A stretch of DNA of 64,000 nucleotides from Streptomyces griseocarneus (GTDB lineage Bacteria; Actinomycetota; Actinomycetes; Streptomycetales; Streptomycetaceae), in NCBI GenBank assembly GCA_003674045.1, contig PENC01000010.1, positions 124,001 through 188,000 of the forward strand, read 5' to 3'. Positions 17,765 to 24,940 of the stretch are shown here, piece by piece (within the stretch, counting starts at the first letter, position 1; every line of letters starts with the position of its first letter). The translations under genes were made by a program, and so were the position numbers. Below the pieces are notes generated by a model, which did no database searches, was not told where the DNA came from, and saw only the letters and a list, made by a program, of their open reading frames with translations.

Positions 17765-17980
17765 GTGTTCAAGTTCGCTCTCGACCTCACCCCGGCTCAG
17801 GCGGAAGTGCTGGCCCGGCATGCGGGTGCTGCGCGGTGGGCGTTCAACTACACGCCGGGCAGGAAGGCGGCTGCGCACCGGCAGTGGCGTGCCGTGGTCG
17901 AGGCTCTGGTCGAGGCGGGTGTGCCGGAGGCGGAGGCGCGTCGGCGGGTGAAGGCGTGCGAGGGACGACCGTTGCGATGA
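17765..17980 (+). mobile_element. tnpB: 5' fragment of an IS200/IS605-family tnpB (OrfB)
   Basis: The translated stretch FKFALDLTPAQAEVLARHAG, followed by ARWAFNY and VEAGVPEAEARRRV, is the N-terminal start of IS605-type OrfB/TnpB, an RNA-guided nuclease associated with transposition. Only about 60 of some 400 residues remain; the frame ends at 17980 and the RuvC and zinc-finger parts are absent. It lies across the missing 5' end of the decayed membrane protein gene, so the insertion and later deletion probably killed that gene. Confidence 0.8.
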
Positions 17981-18027
17981 ACCGCCCGGGACCGCCCGCC
18001 GGCCCGTGGTCCCGGGCCGGAGTGGTA

Positions 18028-18459
18028 TCACTCGCAGTAGACCTGCATCCTGGAGCCGGGGTCGTCGAGGTCGATGATCACGTCGTCGAGATGCTCGATG
18101 AGGTCATCGAGGTGCTGCGGCTTGAGCTCGGCGAGGTCGATCGGCACGCCGGCTTTGTCCAGCTCCGCGTTGACCTTGGTGATGGCCACCGGCGGGAGGA
18201 GGGCGGTGAGCCGGACGCCGGCGCGCAGCAGCTGCAGCGGGATGCGGACGTTCATCCGGCTGGCGCCGTCGCCTCCGGTGCCGTCCGCGGCGTCCATCAC
18301 CACGCGCAGGTACTTGGGGCGGGCCTTCGTACGGGACGATCGTCCCGGCGGCGCCTCGGGCTGCTGGCGCTGAAGAGCCTCGATCAGCCGCTCGGCCTCG
18401 TCCGCGGTGACCTTTCCCTCGGCCAGCATCTCCAGGACCTGGCGGCGCTGCTCATTCAT
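18028..18459 (-). CDS. SHOCT-like/YvlB-type protein
   Basis: A 143-residue soluble protein. The N-terminal helical hairpin (EQRRQVLEMLAEGKVTADEA, then ERLIEAL) is the SHOCT-like element found at the start of YvlB/LiaX-type proteins. The C-terminal half, rich in Leu and Asp (LAELKPQHLDDLIEHLDDVI), has no recognisable catalytic site. It is the last gene of a leftward three-gene set (DUF2089, small membrane protein, this gene), an arrangement suggesting a membrane- or stress-linked role. No biochemical function is assigned. Confidence 0.75.
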   Translation of the reverse strand: MNEQRRQVLEMLAEGKVTADEAERLIEALQRQQPEAPPGRSSRTKARPKYLRVVMDAADGTGGDGASRMNVRIPLQLLRAGVRLTALLPPVAITKVNAELDKAGVPIDLAELKPQHLDDLIEHLDDVIIDLDDPGSRMQVYCE

Positions 18460-18482
18460 GGTGTGCTCCCGTTTCTCTCAAG

Positions 18483-18743
18483 TCATCCGACGCTGACCAG
18501 CACGGCCGCTCGGCCCTGCTCCATCTCGAACCGGGTGCCGGGCAACGCCCACAGCACCCGTGCGACCCCGCGCAGCGCGCCCGCCGGGCTGATGTGGAGG
18601 ATGAGGCACGCGATACATCCGCCCAGCACGGCGAGCAGCAGCAGCGGCGACAGCACCAGCACCACCGGCACGACGGGGATGTACAGCCGTATCCGGCGGC
18701 CGTTGGAGCGGCGCACGCGCACCGTCACCAGCTGCGGGATCAC
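18483..18743 (-). CDS. Small membrane protein in the DUF2089 operon
   Basis: An 86-residue protein with a basic start (RVRRSNGRRIRLYIP), one long hydrophobic segment (about residues 25-52) and a soluble end. Its ATG overlaps the stop of the DUF2089 gene by four bases, which implies coupled translation. I recognise no family beyond its constant place in this operon type. Confidence 0.65.
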   Translation of the reverse strand: MIPQLVTVRVRRSNGRRIRLYIPVVPVVLVLSPLLLLAVLGGCIACLILHISPAGALRGVARVLWALPGTRFEMEQGRAAVLVSVG

Positions 18744-19102
18744 CGTCCCTCCAGCTCGGCCAGGGCGTCCTCGGCGCTGATCTCTCCCCGGCGCAGGCGG
18801 TCGACGACGTCGGCGGCGCCGGTGGGCGCCGGGTCGACGTCGACGAAGTCGAGCTGCCCGGCGATCCGCTTCAGCCGGGATTTGACGGTCGGGTAGCTCA
18901 CCCCGAAGATTCGCTCCATCTCCTTGATGGAACCGTGCGCCCGCACGAACGCGGCGACGAACACCTGGTCTTCGATGCCGAGTTGGGCCAGCTGAGGCGG
19001 CTCGAACTGCCCCTCGATCGCGACGCCGCTGGCGGCGAGGCGGACTCGCTCGACCACAAACGGCCGGCCGCGCGTCAGATCCGTCAGGTCCTGCCAGTCC
19101 AC
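18740..19102 (-). CDS. DUF2089 family putative transcription factor
   Basis: A 120-residue protein starting at GTG 19102 behind AAGGAG. The central part (EDQVFVAAFVRAHGSIKEME, then RIFGVSYPTVKSRLKRI) has the layout of a sigma-region-4-like helix-turn-helix, and the C-terminus (LRRGEISAEDALAEL) is a SHOCT-like hairpin. DUF2089 proteins are thought to bind DNA. It heads an overlapping operon with a small membrane protein and a SHOCT-like protein, and its AT-rich upstream region holds a palindrome and two direct repeats (19139-19195), so self-regulation is likely. Confidence 0.8.
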   Translation of the reverse strand: MDWQDLTDLTRGRPFVVERVRLAASGVAIEGQFEPPQLAQLGIEDQVFVAAFVRAHGSIKEMERIFGVSYPTVKSRLKRIAGQLDFVDVDPAPTGAADVVDRLRRGEISAEDALAELEGR

Positions 19103-19138
19103 CGTCGGCTCCTTACTCTCGACGACCGTTCATTCTTC

Positions 19139-19195
19139 ATGTATACATTGAGATTCTTAAGGATACAACCCGTATTCTTTGAGATTTTTAATCTC
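19139..19195. promoter_or_regulatory. AT-rich promoter region with palindrome and direct repeats
   Basis: ATGTATACAT (19139-19148) is a perfect palindrome. TTGAGATTcTTAA (19148-19160) and TTGAGATTtTTAA (19179-19191) are direct repeats 31 bp apart, about three helical turns. GAGAT and ATCTC (19181-19195) form a further small inverted repeat. The region is strikingly AT-rich for this genome and lies 37-93 bp upstream of the DUF2089 start. Confidence 0.55.
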
Positions 19196-20061
19196 GCGAG
19201 TCTCGGTATGTCGATGCCGTAGCCAGCTCCGCAATTCCTCCGCGAAGCCCACCTGCGCCCGCCACGCAGGTGTCGGCGGAGGTCTACGCTGGCCTCCTGA
19301 ACAGCGGTGATGCACTGACCGCTTGAGCTCGCCCTCGAATGACGACAGGCACCGCGAGCGTCCAAGGAACCCGGACATTTTCGGGCGCCGGGTCGGCGCC
19401 TACCAGCACCTGGCCGAGAAGTTCACGGCCGCCCTCAGGCGCTGCAGGACGCCGGTGAGATCACCGATCTCGCGCCGCCCAACTCGAAGGTGATGTGGAT
19501 GCCGAGGGTACGAGCGAGGATCGCGGCGGGCACAACGTCCAGGCCGCGGGTGAGCAACTCGGCCTCGGTCTGTGCAAGGAGGGCCGTGAAGCCCTGGCGT
19601 CGAGCCGAGCCTACGGCCGGGAGCTGACCGGCTGTGGACCGAGGCCGGGACGTTCCGTGGTAACGGGGGTGCCGGTTACGCGGTGAACGCAGTCTGTCGC
19701 GTGATCGGTTGGATCTTTTGGCTCTGCCCATGTCGAAGCAGAAGTGTGGCAAGAGGCAGCGGACGCCGCAGAAGCGGGTACCTCGCATCTCGGTACCGCG
19801 TCCGCGTGTGGCGGTACCGGTGTTGTCGGGGGCGGGTTGCCGCTGCGGGGAAACATGGATGCGACGGCGCGGATGCATGGAGCATGCGAAGCCGGACCAG
19901 CTGGTGCTGCCGTATCTGTGGGTGGCCCTCGCCGTGTCCCGGCGAACATATGCGTGGACGCGTGCGTGAGAAAACGACCTATAAGGTCATCTTGACTGCG
20001 CGTGCTGATCAAGTTCGACGGTGCGAGTGGCAAGTGCCACCCGCGACTGCGGATCCGGCGT
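19196..20061. other. Gene-free stretch with integrase debris
   Basis: On the minus strand at about 19492-19605 a frame reads AELLTRGLDVVPAAILARTL then GIHI, which matches the C-terminal tail of Streptomyces plasmid/ICE-type recombinases; nothing upstream completes it. The remaining frames on both strands look non-coding. The phosphoketolase stop is at 20062. Confidence 0.5.
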
Positions 20062-22446
20062 TCACACGGACCAGGTCCAGTCCGTCACCTCGGGCAGGTC
20101 CGTGCCGTGCTCGCGGATCCACGCCGCGTGGCGGGTGCGGGCGTCGGTCATGGCCTGCCGCAGGCCGGCCGCGCGTACGGCGAGGCCGGGGACGCGGTCG
20201 ATGACGTCCATGACGAGGCGATAGCGGTCGAGGTCGTTGCGGACCACCATGTCGAACGGGGTGGTCGTGGTCCCGTTCTCCTTGTAGCCGCGTACGTGCA
20301 GGTGGGCGTGGCCCGCGCGGCGGTAGGCCAGGCGGTGGATGAGCCAGGGGTAGCCGTGGTAGGCGAAGACGACCGGCTTGTCGCGGGTGAACAGCGCGTC
20401 GTACTCGCTGTCGGGCATCCCGTGCGGGTGTTCCTCGGCGGGCAGCAGCCGGGCCAGGTCGACGACGTTGACCACGCGCACGGCCAGGTCCGGCAGTTCG
20501 TGCCGGATGATCTGGGCCGCGGCCAGCACCTCCTGGGTGGGGACGTCCCCGGCGCACGCGAGGACGACGTCCGGTTCCCGGGAGCCGTCCTCGGTGCCCG
20601 CCCACGGCCAGATCCCGGCACCGCGGGCGCAGTGGACCCGTGCCTGGTCCATGCTCAGCCAGTCGAAGCAGGGCTGCTTCCCCGCGACGATCACGTTCAC
20701 GTAGTCGCGGCTGCGGAGGGCGTGATCGGCGACGGACAACAGGGTGTTGCTGTCCGGTGGCAGGTAGACCCGTACGACCTCGGGGCTCTTGTTGAGGACG
20801 TGGTCGACGAAGCCGGGGTCCTGGTGGGAGAAGCCGTTGTGGTCCTGGCGCCAGACGTGCGAGGTGAGCAGGTAGTTGAGCGAGGCGATGGGGCGCCGCC
20901 AGGGCAGCCGCCGGGTGACCCGCAGCCACTTGATGTGCTGGTTGACCATCGAGTCGACGATGTGGGTGAAGGCCTCGTAGCAGGAGAACAGGCCGTGCCG
21001 TCCGGTGAGGAGGTAGCCCTCCAGCCAGCCCTGGCAGGTGTGTTCGGAGAGGATCTCCATGACGCGGCCGTGCCGGTCCAGGTACTCGTCCGTCGGCAGC
21101 GTCCCGGCCTGCCACGCCTTTCCGCTGGCGCGGTAGACGGCCTGGAGCCGGTTGGAGGCGGTCTCGTCGGGGCCGACGATCCGGAAGTCACGGCGCCCGC
21201 TGGTGGCCTCCATGATGTGTTCGAGCAGTTCGCCGAGGACGCGCGTGGGTTCGTGCAGGGTCGCGCCGGGTTTGTCGACCGGTACGGCGAAGCGGTCGAG
21301 CGGCGGTACGGGAAGGTCGCGCAGCAGCAGGCCGCCGTTGGCGTGGGGTGTCGCGCCGAGCCTCCGGGTGCCCTCCGGTACGTGCGCCAGAACCGCGGGG
21401 CGGGGCCGTCCGTGCTCGTCGAAGAGCTCCTCCGGCCGGTAGGAGCGCAGCCACGCCTCCAGCTGCCGCAGGTGCTCGGGGTGTTCGCGGACCGCGGCGA
21501 GCGGGACCTGGTGGGCGCGCCAGGTGCCCTCGACCGGGAGGCCGTCGACCTCGGCGGGGCCGGTCCATCCCTTGGGCGTACGCAGCACGATCATGGGCCA
21601 GCGGGGCCGTTCGGTGACTCCTTCGTCCCGCGCGGTGCGCTGGAGCAGGGCGATCCGGTCGAGCGCGGTGTCCATGGCCGTGGCCATGGCCCGGTGGACG
21701 GTGAGGGGATCGTCGCCGGTCACGTGCAGCGGTTCGTGCCCGTAGCCGCGCAGCAGCTCGTCCAGCTCGGGCTCGGGAAGGCGGGAGAGCACGGTCGGGT
21801 TGGCGATCTTGTAGCCGTTGAGGTGGAGGACGGGCAGCACCGCGCCGTCGTGCACCGGGTCGAGGAACTTGTCGGAGTGCCAGGAGGCGGCCAGCGGTCC
21901 CGTCTCGGCCTCGCCGTCGCCGACGACGCACACGACCACCAGGTCCAGGTTGTCGAAGGCGGCGCCGTAGGCGTGCGAGAGGGAGTAGCCCAGTTCCCCG
22001 CCTTCGTGGATCGAGCCGGGTGTCTCGGGGGCGACGTGGCTGGGGACGCCGCCGGGGAAGGAGAACTGCCGGAACAGCCGGGCCATGCCGTCCGCGTCCC
22101 GGCTCACGTCGGGGTAGGTCTCGGAGTACGTGCCCTCCAGCCAGGAGTTCGCCAGCACCGCGGGGCCGCCGTGCCCGGGCCCCCAGATGCACAGGGCGTC
22201 CAGGTCACGGGCCCGGATGACGCGGTTGAGGTGGGTGTGGACGAGGTTCAGCCCGGGCGAGGTGCCCCAGTGGCCCAGCAGGCGCGGCTTGACGTGCTCC
22301 GGCCGCAGGGGTTCCCGCAGCAGAGGGTTGGCCATCAGGTAGATCTGCCCGACGGCCAGGTAGTTCGCGGCACGCCAGTGCAGGTCCAAGGCCCGGACCT
22401 CGTCGTCGGTGAGGCCGGTCGGTGCGGCCGTCGGGACATCCCGCAT
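20062..22446 (-). CDS. xfp: Xylulose-5-phosphate/fructose-6-phosphate phosphoketolase
   Basis: This 794-residue protein is full length for the thiamine-diphosphate enzyme that splits xylulose 5-phosphate (or fructose 6-phosphate) with phosphate into acetyl phosphate and a smaller sugar phosphate. The family signatures EGGELGYSLSHAYGAAFDN and GDGEAETGPLAASWHSDKF (thiamine site) are intact, as are SHVWRQDHNGFSHQDPGF and EHPHGMPDSEYDALFT. The ATG at 22446 follows GGAGAC. It is divergent from the polyphosphate kinase. Acetyl phosphate can yield ATP or acetyl-CoA without oxygen, which fits the energy-limitation theme, but no acetate kinase or phosphotransacetylase is in this window. Confidence 0.96.
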   Translation of the reverse strand: MRDVPTAAPTGLTDDEVRALDLHWRAANYLAVGQIYLMANPLLREPLRPEHVKPRLLGHWGTSPGLNLVHTHLNRVIRARDLDALCIWGPGHGGPAVLANSWLEGTYSETYPDVSRDADGMARLFRQFSFPGGVPSHVAPETPGSIHEGGELGYSLSHAYGAAFDNLDLVVVCVVGDGEAETGPLAASWHSDKFLDPVHDGAVLPVLHLNGYKIANPTVLSRLPEPELDELLRGYGHEPLHVTGDDPLTVHRAMATAMDTALDRIALLQRTARDEGVTERPRWPMIVLRTPKGWTGPAEVDGLPVEGTWRAHQVPLAAVREHPEHLRQLEAWLRSYRPEELFDEHGRPRPAVLAHVPEGTRRLGATPHANGGLLLRDLPVPPLDRFAVPVDKPGATLHEPTRVLGELLEHIMEATSGRRDFRIVGPDETASNRLQAVYRASGKAWQAGTLPTDEYLDRHGRVMEILSEHTCQGWLEGYLLTGRHGLFSCYEAFTHIVDSMVNQHIKWLRVTRRLPWRRPIASLNYLLTSHVWRQDHNGFSHQDPGFVDHVLNKSPEVVRVYLPPDSNTLLSVADHALRSRDYVNVIVAGKQPCFDWLSMDQARVHCARGAGIWPWAGTEDGSREPDVVLACAGDVPTQEVLAAAQIIRHELPDLAVRVVNVVDLARLLPAEEHPHGMPDSEYDALFTRDKPVVFAYHGYPWLIHRLAYRRAGHAHLHVRGYKENGTTTTPFDMVVRNDLDRYRLVMDVIDRVPGLAVRAAGLRQAMTDARTRHAAWIREHGTDLPEVTDWTWSV

Positions 22447-22517
22447 GGCTGTCTCCAAAGGAGTCGATGGGGCCTGTCGTCCGGCCCAGCGTGCTCCCCG
22501 GACGAGCGTGGTCACCA

Positions 22518-22552
22518 GGGCCGGTCGGGCCAGGATCAGGGCCCGTCCGTCC
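22518..22552. promoter_or_regulatory. DevR/OsdR-box-like site between xfp and ppk2
   Basis: GGGCC-GGTC-GGGCC (22518-22531) is followed 21 bp on by a half-site GGGCC-CGTC-CGTCC (22539-22552). They sit about 72 bp before the xfp start and 54-75 bp before the ppk2 start. The match is weaker than at other loci. Confidence 0.35.
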
Positions 22553-22605
22553 CCGTGACCCCGGTTTCCGGCGTAGCGTCGGGACATGCGACGGAGGTGG
22601 GTGCC

Positions 22606-23421
22606 GTGACCGACGGGAGGAACGGGCCGCAGCGCTTGGCGCGCTCGGCCTACGAGCGGGAGCTGCGGCGGCTCCAGCTGGAGCTGGCCAAGCTCCAGGA
22701 GTGGATCCGGGCCGAGGGGCGACGCCTCGTCGTGGTCTTCGAGGGCCGTGACGCGGCGGGCAAGGGAAGCACCATCAAACGGGTCACTGAACGGCTCAAT
22801 CCGCGCGTGGCCCGGATCGTGGCGCTGCCCGTCCCGACCGAGCGGGAGCGCACGCAGTGGTACTTCCAGCGCTACGTGGCGGAACTCCCCGCCGCGGGCG
22901 AGATCGTGCTCTTCGACCGCAGCTGGTACAACCGGGCAGGCGTCGAGCGGGTGATGGGCTTCTGCACTGACGCGGAGTACGAACGGTTTCTGGACCAGTG
23001 CCCCGTCTTCGAGCGGCTCCTGGTCCAGGACGGCGTCATGCTGCGCAAGTACTGGTTCTCGGTGAGCGACACGGTCCAGGAACAGCGGTTCCGCAACCGG
23101 CTGGAGGACCCGACGCGGCGCTGGAAGCTCTCCGCGATGGACCTGGAATCGATCACCCGCTGGGAGGCGTACTCCCGGGCCAAGGACGACATGTTCGCCC
23201 GCACCGACACCCCCGAGTCGCCCTGGTACGTCGTCGAGAGCGACGACAAGTGGTCCGCCCGCATCAACATGATCACTCATCTGCTGTCGACGGTGCCGTA
23301 CGCCGAGGTCCCCGCCCCGGTCCTGGAACTGCCGCCCCGGCCCTCACCCACCGGGTACCGGCGGGCGCCGCGGGAGCGGCAGACCTATGTGCCCGACCGC
23401 GCCGCACTGCTGACCGATTAG
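22606..23421 (+). CDS. ppk2: Polyphosphate kinase 2
   Basis: A 271-residue single-domain PPK2 that transfers phosphate between polyphosphate and nucleotides. The Walker A is GRDAAGKGSTIKR, the Walker B and lid region FDRSWYNRAGVERVMGF, and WKLSAMDLESITRWEAYSRA follows as in class I members. GTG 22606 is preceded by GGAGGTG at good spacing. The enzyme could regenerate ATP or GTP from stored polyphosphate under energy stress. The divergent phosphoketolase with a shared box-like site suggests coordinated control. Confidence 0.95.
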   Translation: MTDGRNGPQRLARSAYERELRRLQLELAKLQEWIRAEGRRLVVVFEGRDAAGKGSTIKRVTERLNPRVARIVALPVPTERERTQWYFQRYVAELPAAGEIVLFDRSWYNRAGVERVMGFCTDAEYERFLDQCPVFERLLVQDGVMLRKYWFSVSDTVQEQRFRNRLEDPTRRWKLSAMDLESITRWEAYSRAKDDMFARTDTPESPWYVVESDDKWSARINMITHLLSTVPYAEVPAPVLELPPRPSPTGYRRAPRERQTYVPDRAALLTD

Positions 23422-23429
23422 GGCGTGCC

Positions 23430-23525
23430 GTGAACTCGGCGCGGCTTGTGCCCGGCGACCTGGTGCTGCTGGGGAAGGGCGATGTGGTGCCCGTCGACGG
23501 CGACGTCGTGGCGGTCATGGCGCTC
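23430..23525 (+). pseudogene. Fragment of a P-type ATPase actuator domain
   Basis: About 26 codons after the PPK2 stop read ARLVPGDLVLLGKGDVVPVD then GDVV, which is the start of the actuator domain of an E1-E2 ATPase. Nothing before or after completes it, and it runs into the RNase gene on the other strand. It is a relic of a cation pump (possibly a calcium or magnesium type) lost by deletion. Confidence 0.6.
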
Positions 23526-23536
23526 CTGGCTGAGCG

Positions 23537-24940
23537 TCAACGTACGAGGACCCGCTCGCCGGAGCGGGGGACGACGACGGTCCAGCCGAGGTCACGGTCG
23601 ATCCGCTCCCGCAGCGCCTCGGACGACTCGGGTTCGCCGTGCACGAGATACGTGGCGCTCGGCGCCGGGGCGCCGCGGAGCCAGCCGAGGACCTCGGCGG
23701 CGTCCGCGTGGGCGGAGAAGCCGGGGACATCGACGACTTCGGCGCGCACCGGCACGTATTCGCCGAACATCTTCAGCGTCCGGGCGCCTTCGGCCAGGTC
23801 ACGTGCCCGGGTACCTTGTGCCGCGAATCCGACGATGACCACGGTGTTCCTGGAGTCGGGCAGCAGCCGGTACAGGTGGTGCAGGACGCGGCCGCCCGTG
23901 GCCATCCCGGAGGCGGAGACGATGACGCAGGGACCCTTGACGTTGTTGATCTCGATCGATTCGGCCACCGACCGGGCGACCGAGAACGGCGCCGGGTCCA
24001 GCACGGACGTACCCGCCGCCAGGACCTCGGGACGGATCTCGGGGGCCTGCTCGGCCAGCGCGTCCTCGTAGACGCGCAGGGTGGCGAGCGCCATCGGGCT
24101 GTCGACGTAGACGGGCACGGTCGCGGGCAGCAGCCCCGAGGCCCTGAGCCGGCCCAGTTCGTTGAGGACGACTTCGGTGCGGTCCACCGCGAAGGACGGG
24201 ATCACCACCAGCCCGTCACGGCGGAACGTGCGGTTCAGTGCGTCGGCGAAGATGGCGCGGCTGGTCCCGGAGTCGTGGCGGCGGCCGCCGTAGGTGGATT
24301 CCAGGAGCAGCGCGTCGGCGCCGGTGAAGGGCTCCGGCGGGGACAGGAGCGGGTGCACGGGCCGCCCCAGGTCGCCGCTGGAGGCCAGGGTGTGCCCGTC
24401 CTCCAGCGTCACGTGGGCCCAGGCCGAGCCCAGGATGTGCCCGGCGTGGTGCAGCCGCAGGCGCGTGTCCCGGGCGATCTCGGTGTCCTCCCCGGCGGGG
24501 ACGGGCCGGAACAGCCGCATCGCGCGGTCGACGTCCATCTCGGTGTACAGGGGTTCGGCGGGGTGGTGCTTGGAGTTGCCGTGACGGTTGTGGTGGTCGG
24601 CCTGTTCCTCCTGGAGGCGGGCGCTGTCGCGCAGCACGATCTCCGCGAGCCGGGCCGTGTACGGGGTGCAGAAGACGTCTCCGTGGAAGCCCTGCCTGAC
24701 CAGTCGGGGCAGGTAGCCGCAGTGGTCGAGGTGGGCGTGGGTGAGGACGACCGCGTGGATGGTGGAGGCTTCTGCGGGCAGGCGCCGCCAGTTCTTGCGG
24801 CGCAGGTCCGCGAGCCCCTGGAAGAGACCGCAGTCCACCATGATCCGCACGTGGTCGGTCTCGATCATGAACTTGCTGCCTGTGACGGTGCCGACCCCGC
24901 CGAGGAACGTCAACAGTCCGGGTCTGCTCGTGCCGGTCAT
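23537..24940 (-). CDS. Metallo-beta-lactamase/beta-CASP RNase
   Basis: A 467-residue protein with the metallo-beta-lactamase motif THAHLDHCGY, the later His/Asp ligands in HHAGHILGSAW and SSGDLGR, and the beta-CASP region with FAVDRTEVVLNEL, SASGMATGGRVLHHL and the final GFSAHAD. This is the CPSF73-like RNase group of bacteria, which cleaves RNA with zinc; the KH domain of some members is absent. Its ATG overlaps the stop of the PEP synthase gene by four bases, so the two are translated together. Similar RNases occur beside stress genes in other dormancy clusters, but the RNA target is unknown. Confidence 0.9.
   Translation of the reverse strand: MTGTSRPGLLTFLGGVGTVTGSKFMIETDHVRIMVDCGLFQGLADLRRKNWRRLPAEASTIHAVVLTHAHLDHCGYLPRLVRQGFHGDVFCTPYTARLAEIVLRDSARLQEEQADHHNRHGNSKHHPAEPLYTEMDVDRAMRLFRPVPAGEDTEIARDTRLRLHHAGHILGSAWAHVTLEDGHTLASSGDLGRPVHPLLSPPEPFTGADALLLESTYGGRRHDSGTSRAIFADALNRTFRRDGLVVIPSFAVDRTEVVLNELGRLRASGLLPATVPVYVDSPMALATLRVYEDALAEQAPEIRPEVLAAGTSVLDPAPFSVARSVAESIEINNVKGPCVIVSASGMATGGRVLHHLYRLLPDSRNTVVIVGFAAQGTRARDLAEGARTLKMFGEYVPVRAEVVDVPGFSAHADAAEVLGWLRGAPAPSATYLVHGEPESSEALRERIDRDLGWTVVVPRSGERVLVR

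Noticed and set aside
20002..22600. Reading the long plus-strand frame before ppk2 as part of the kinase
   Set aside because: Only the part from GTG 22606 matches PPK2; the rest is antisense to phosphoketolase.
22447..23280. N-terminal extension of phosphoketolase on the minus strand
   Set aside because: That part is antisense to ppk2; family sequence starts at the ATG at 22446.
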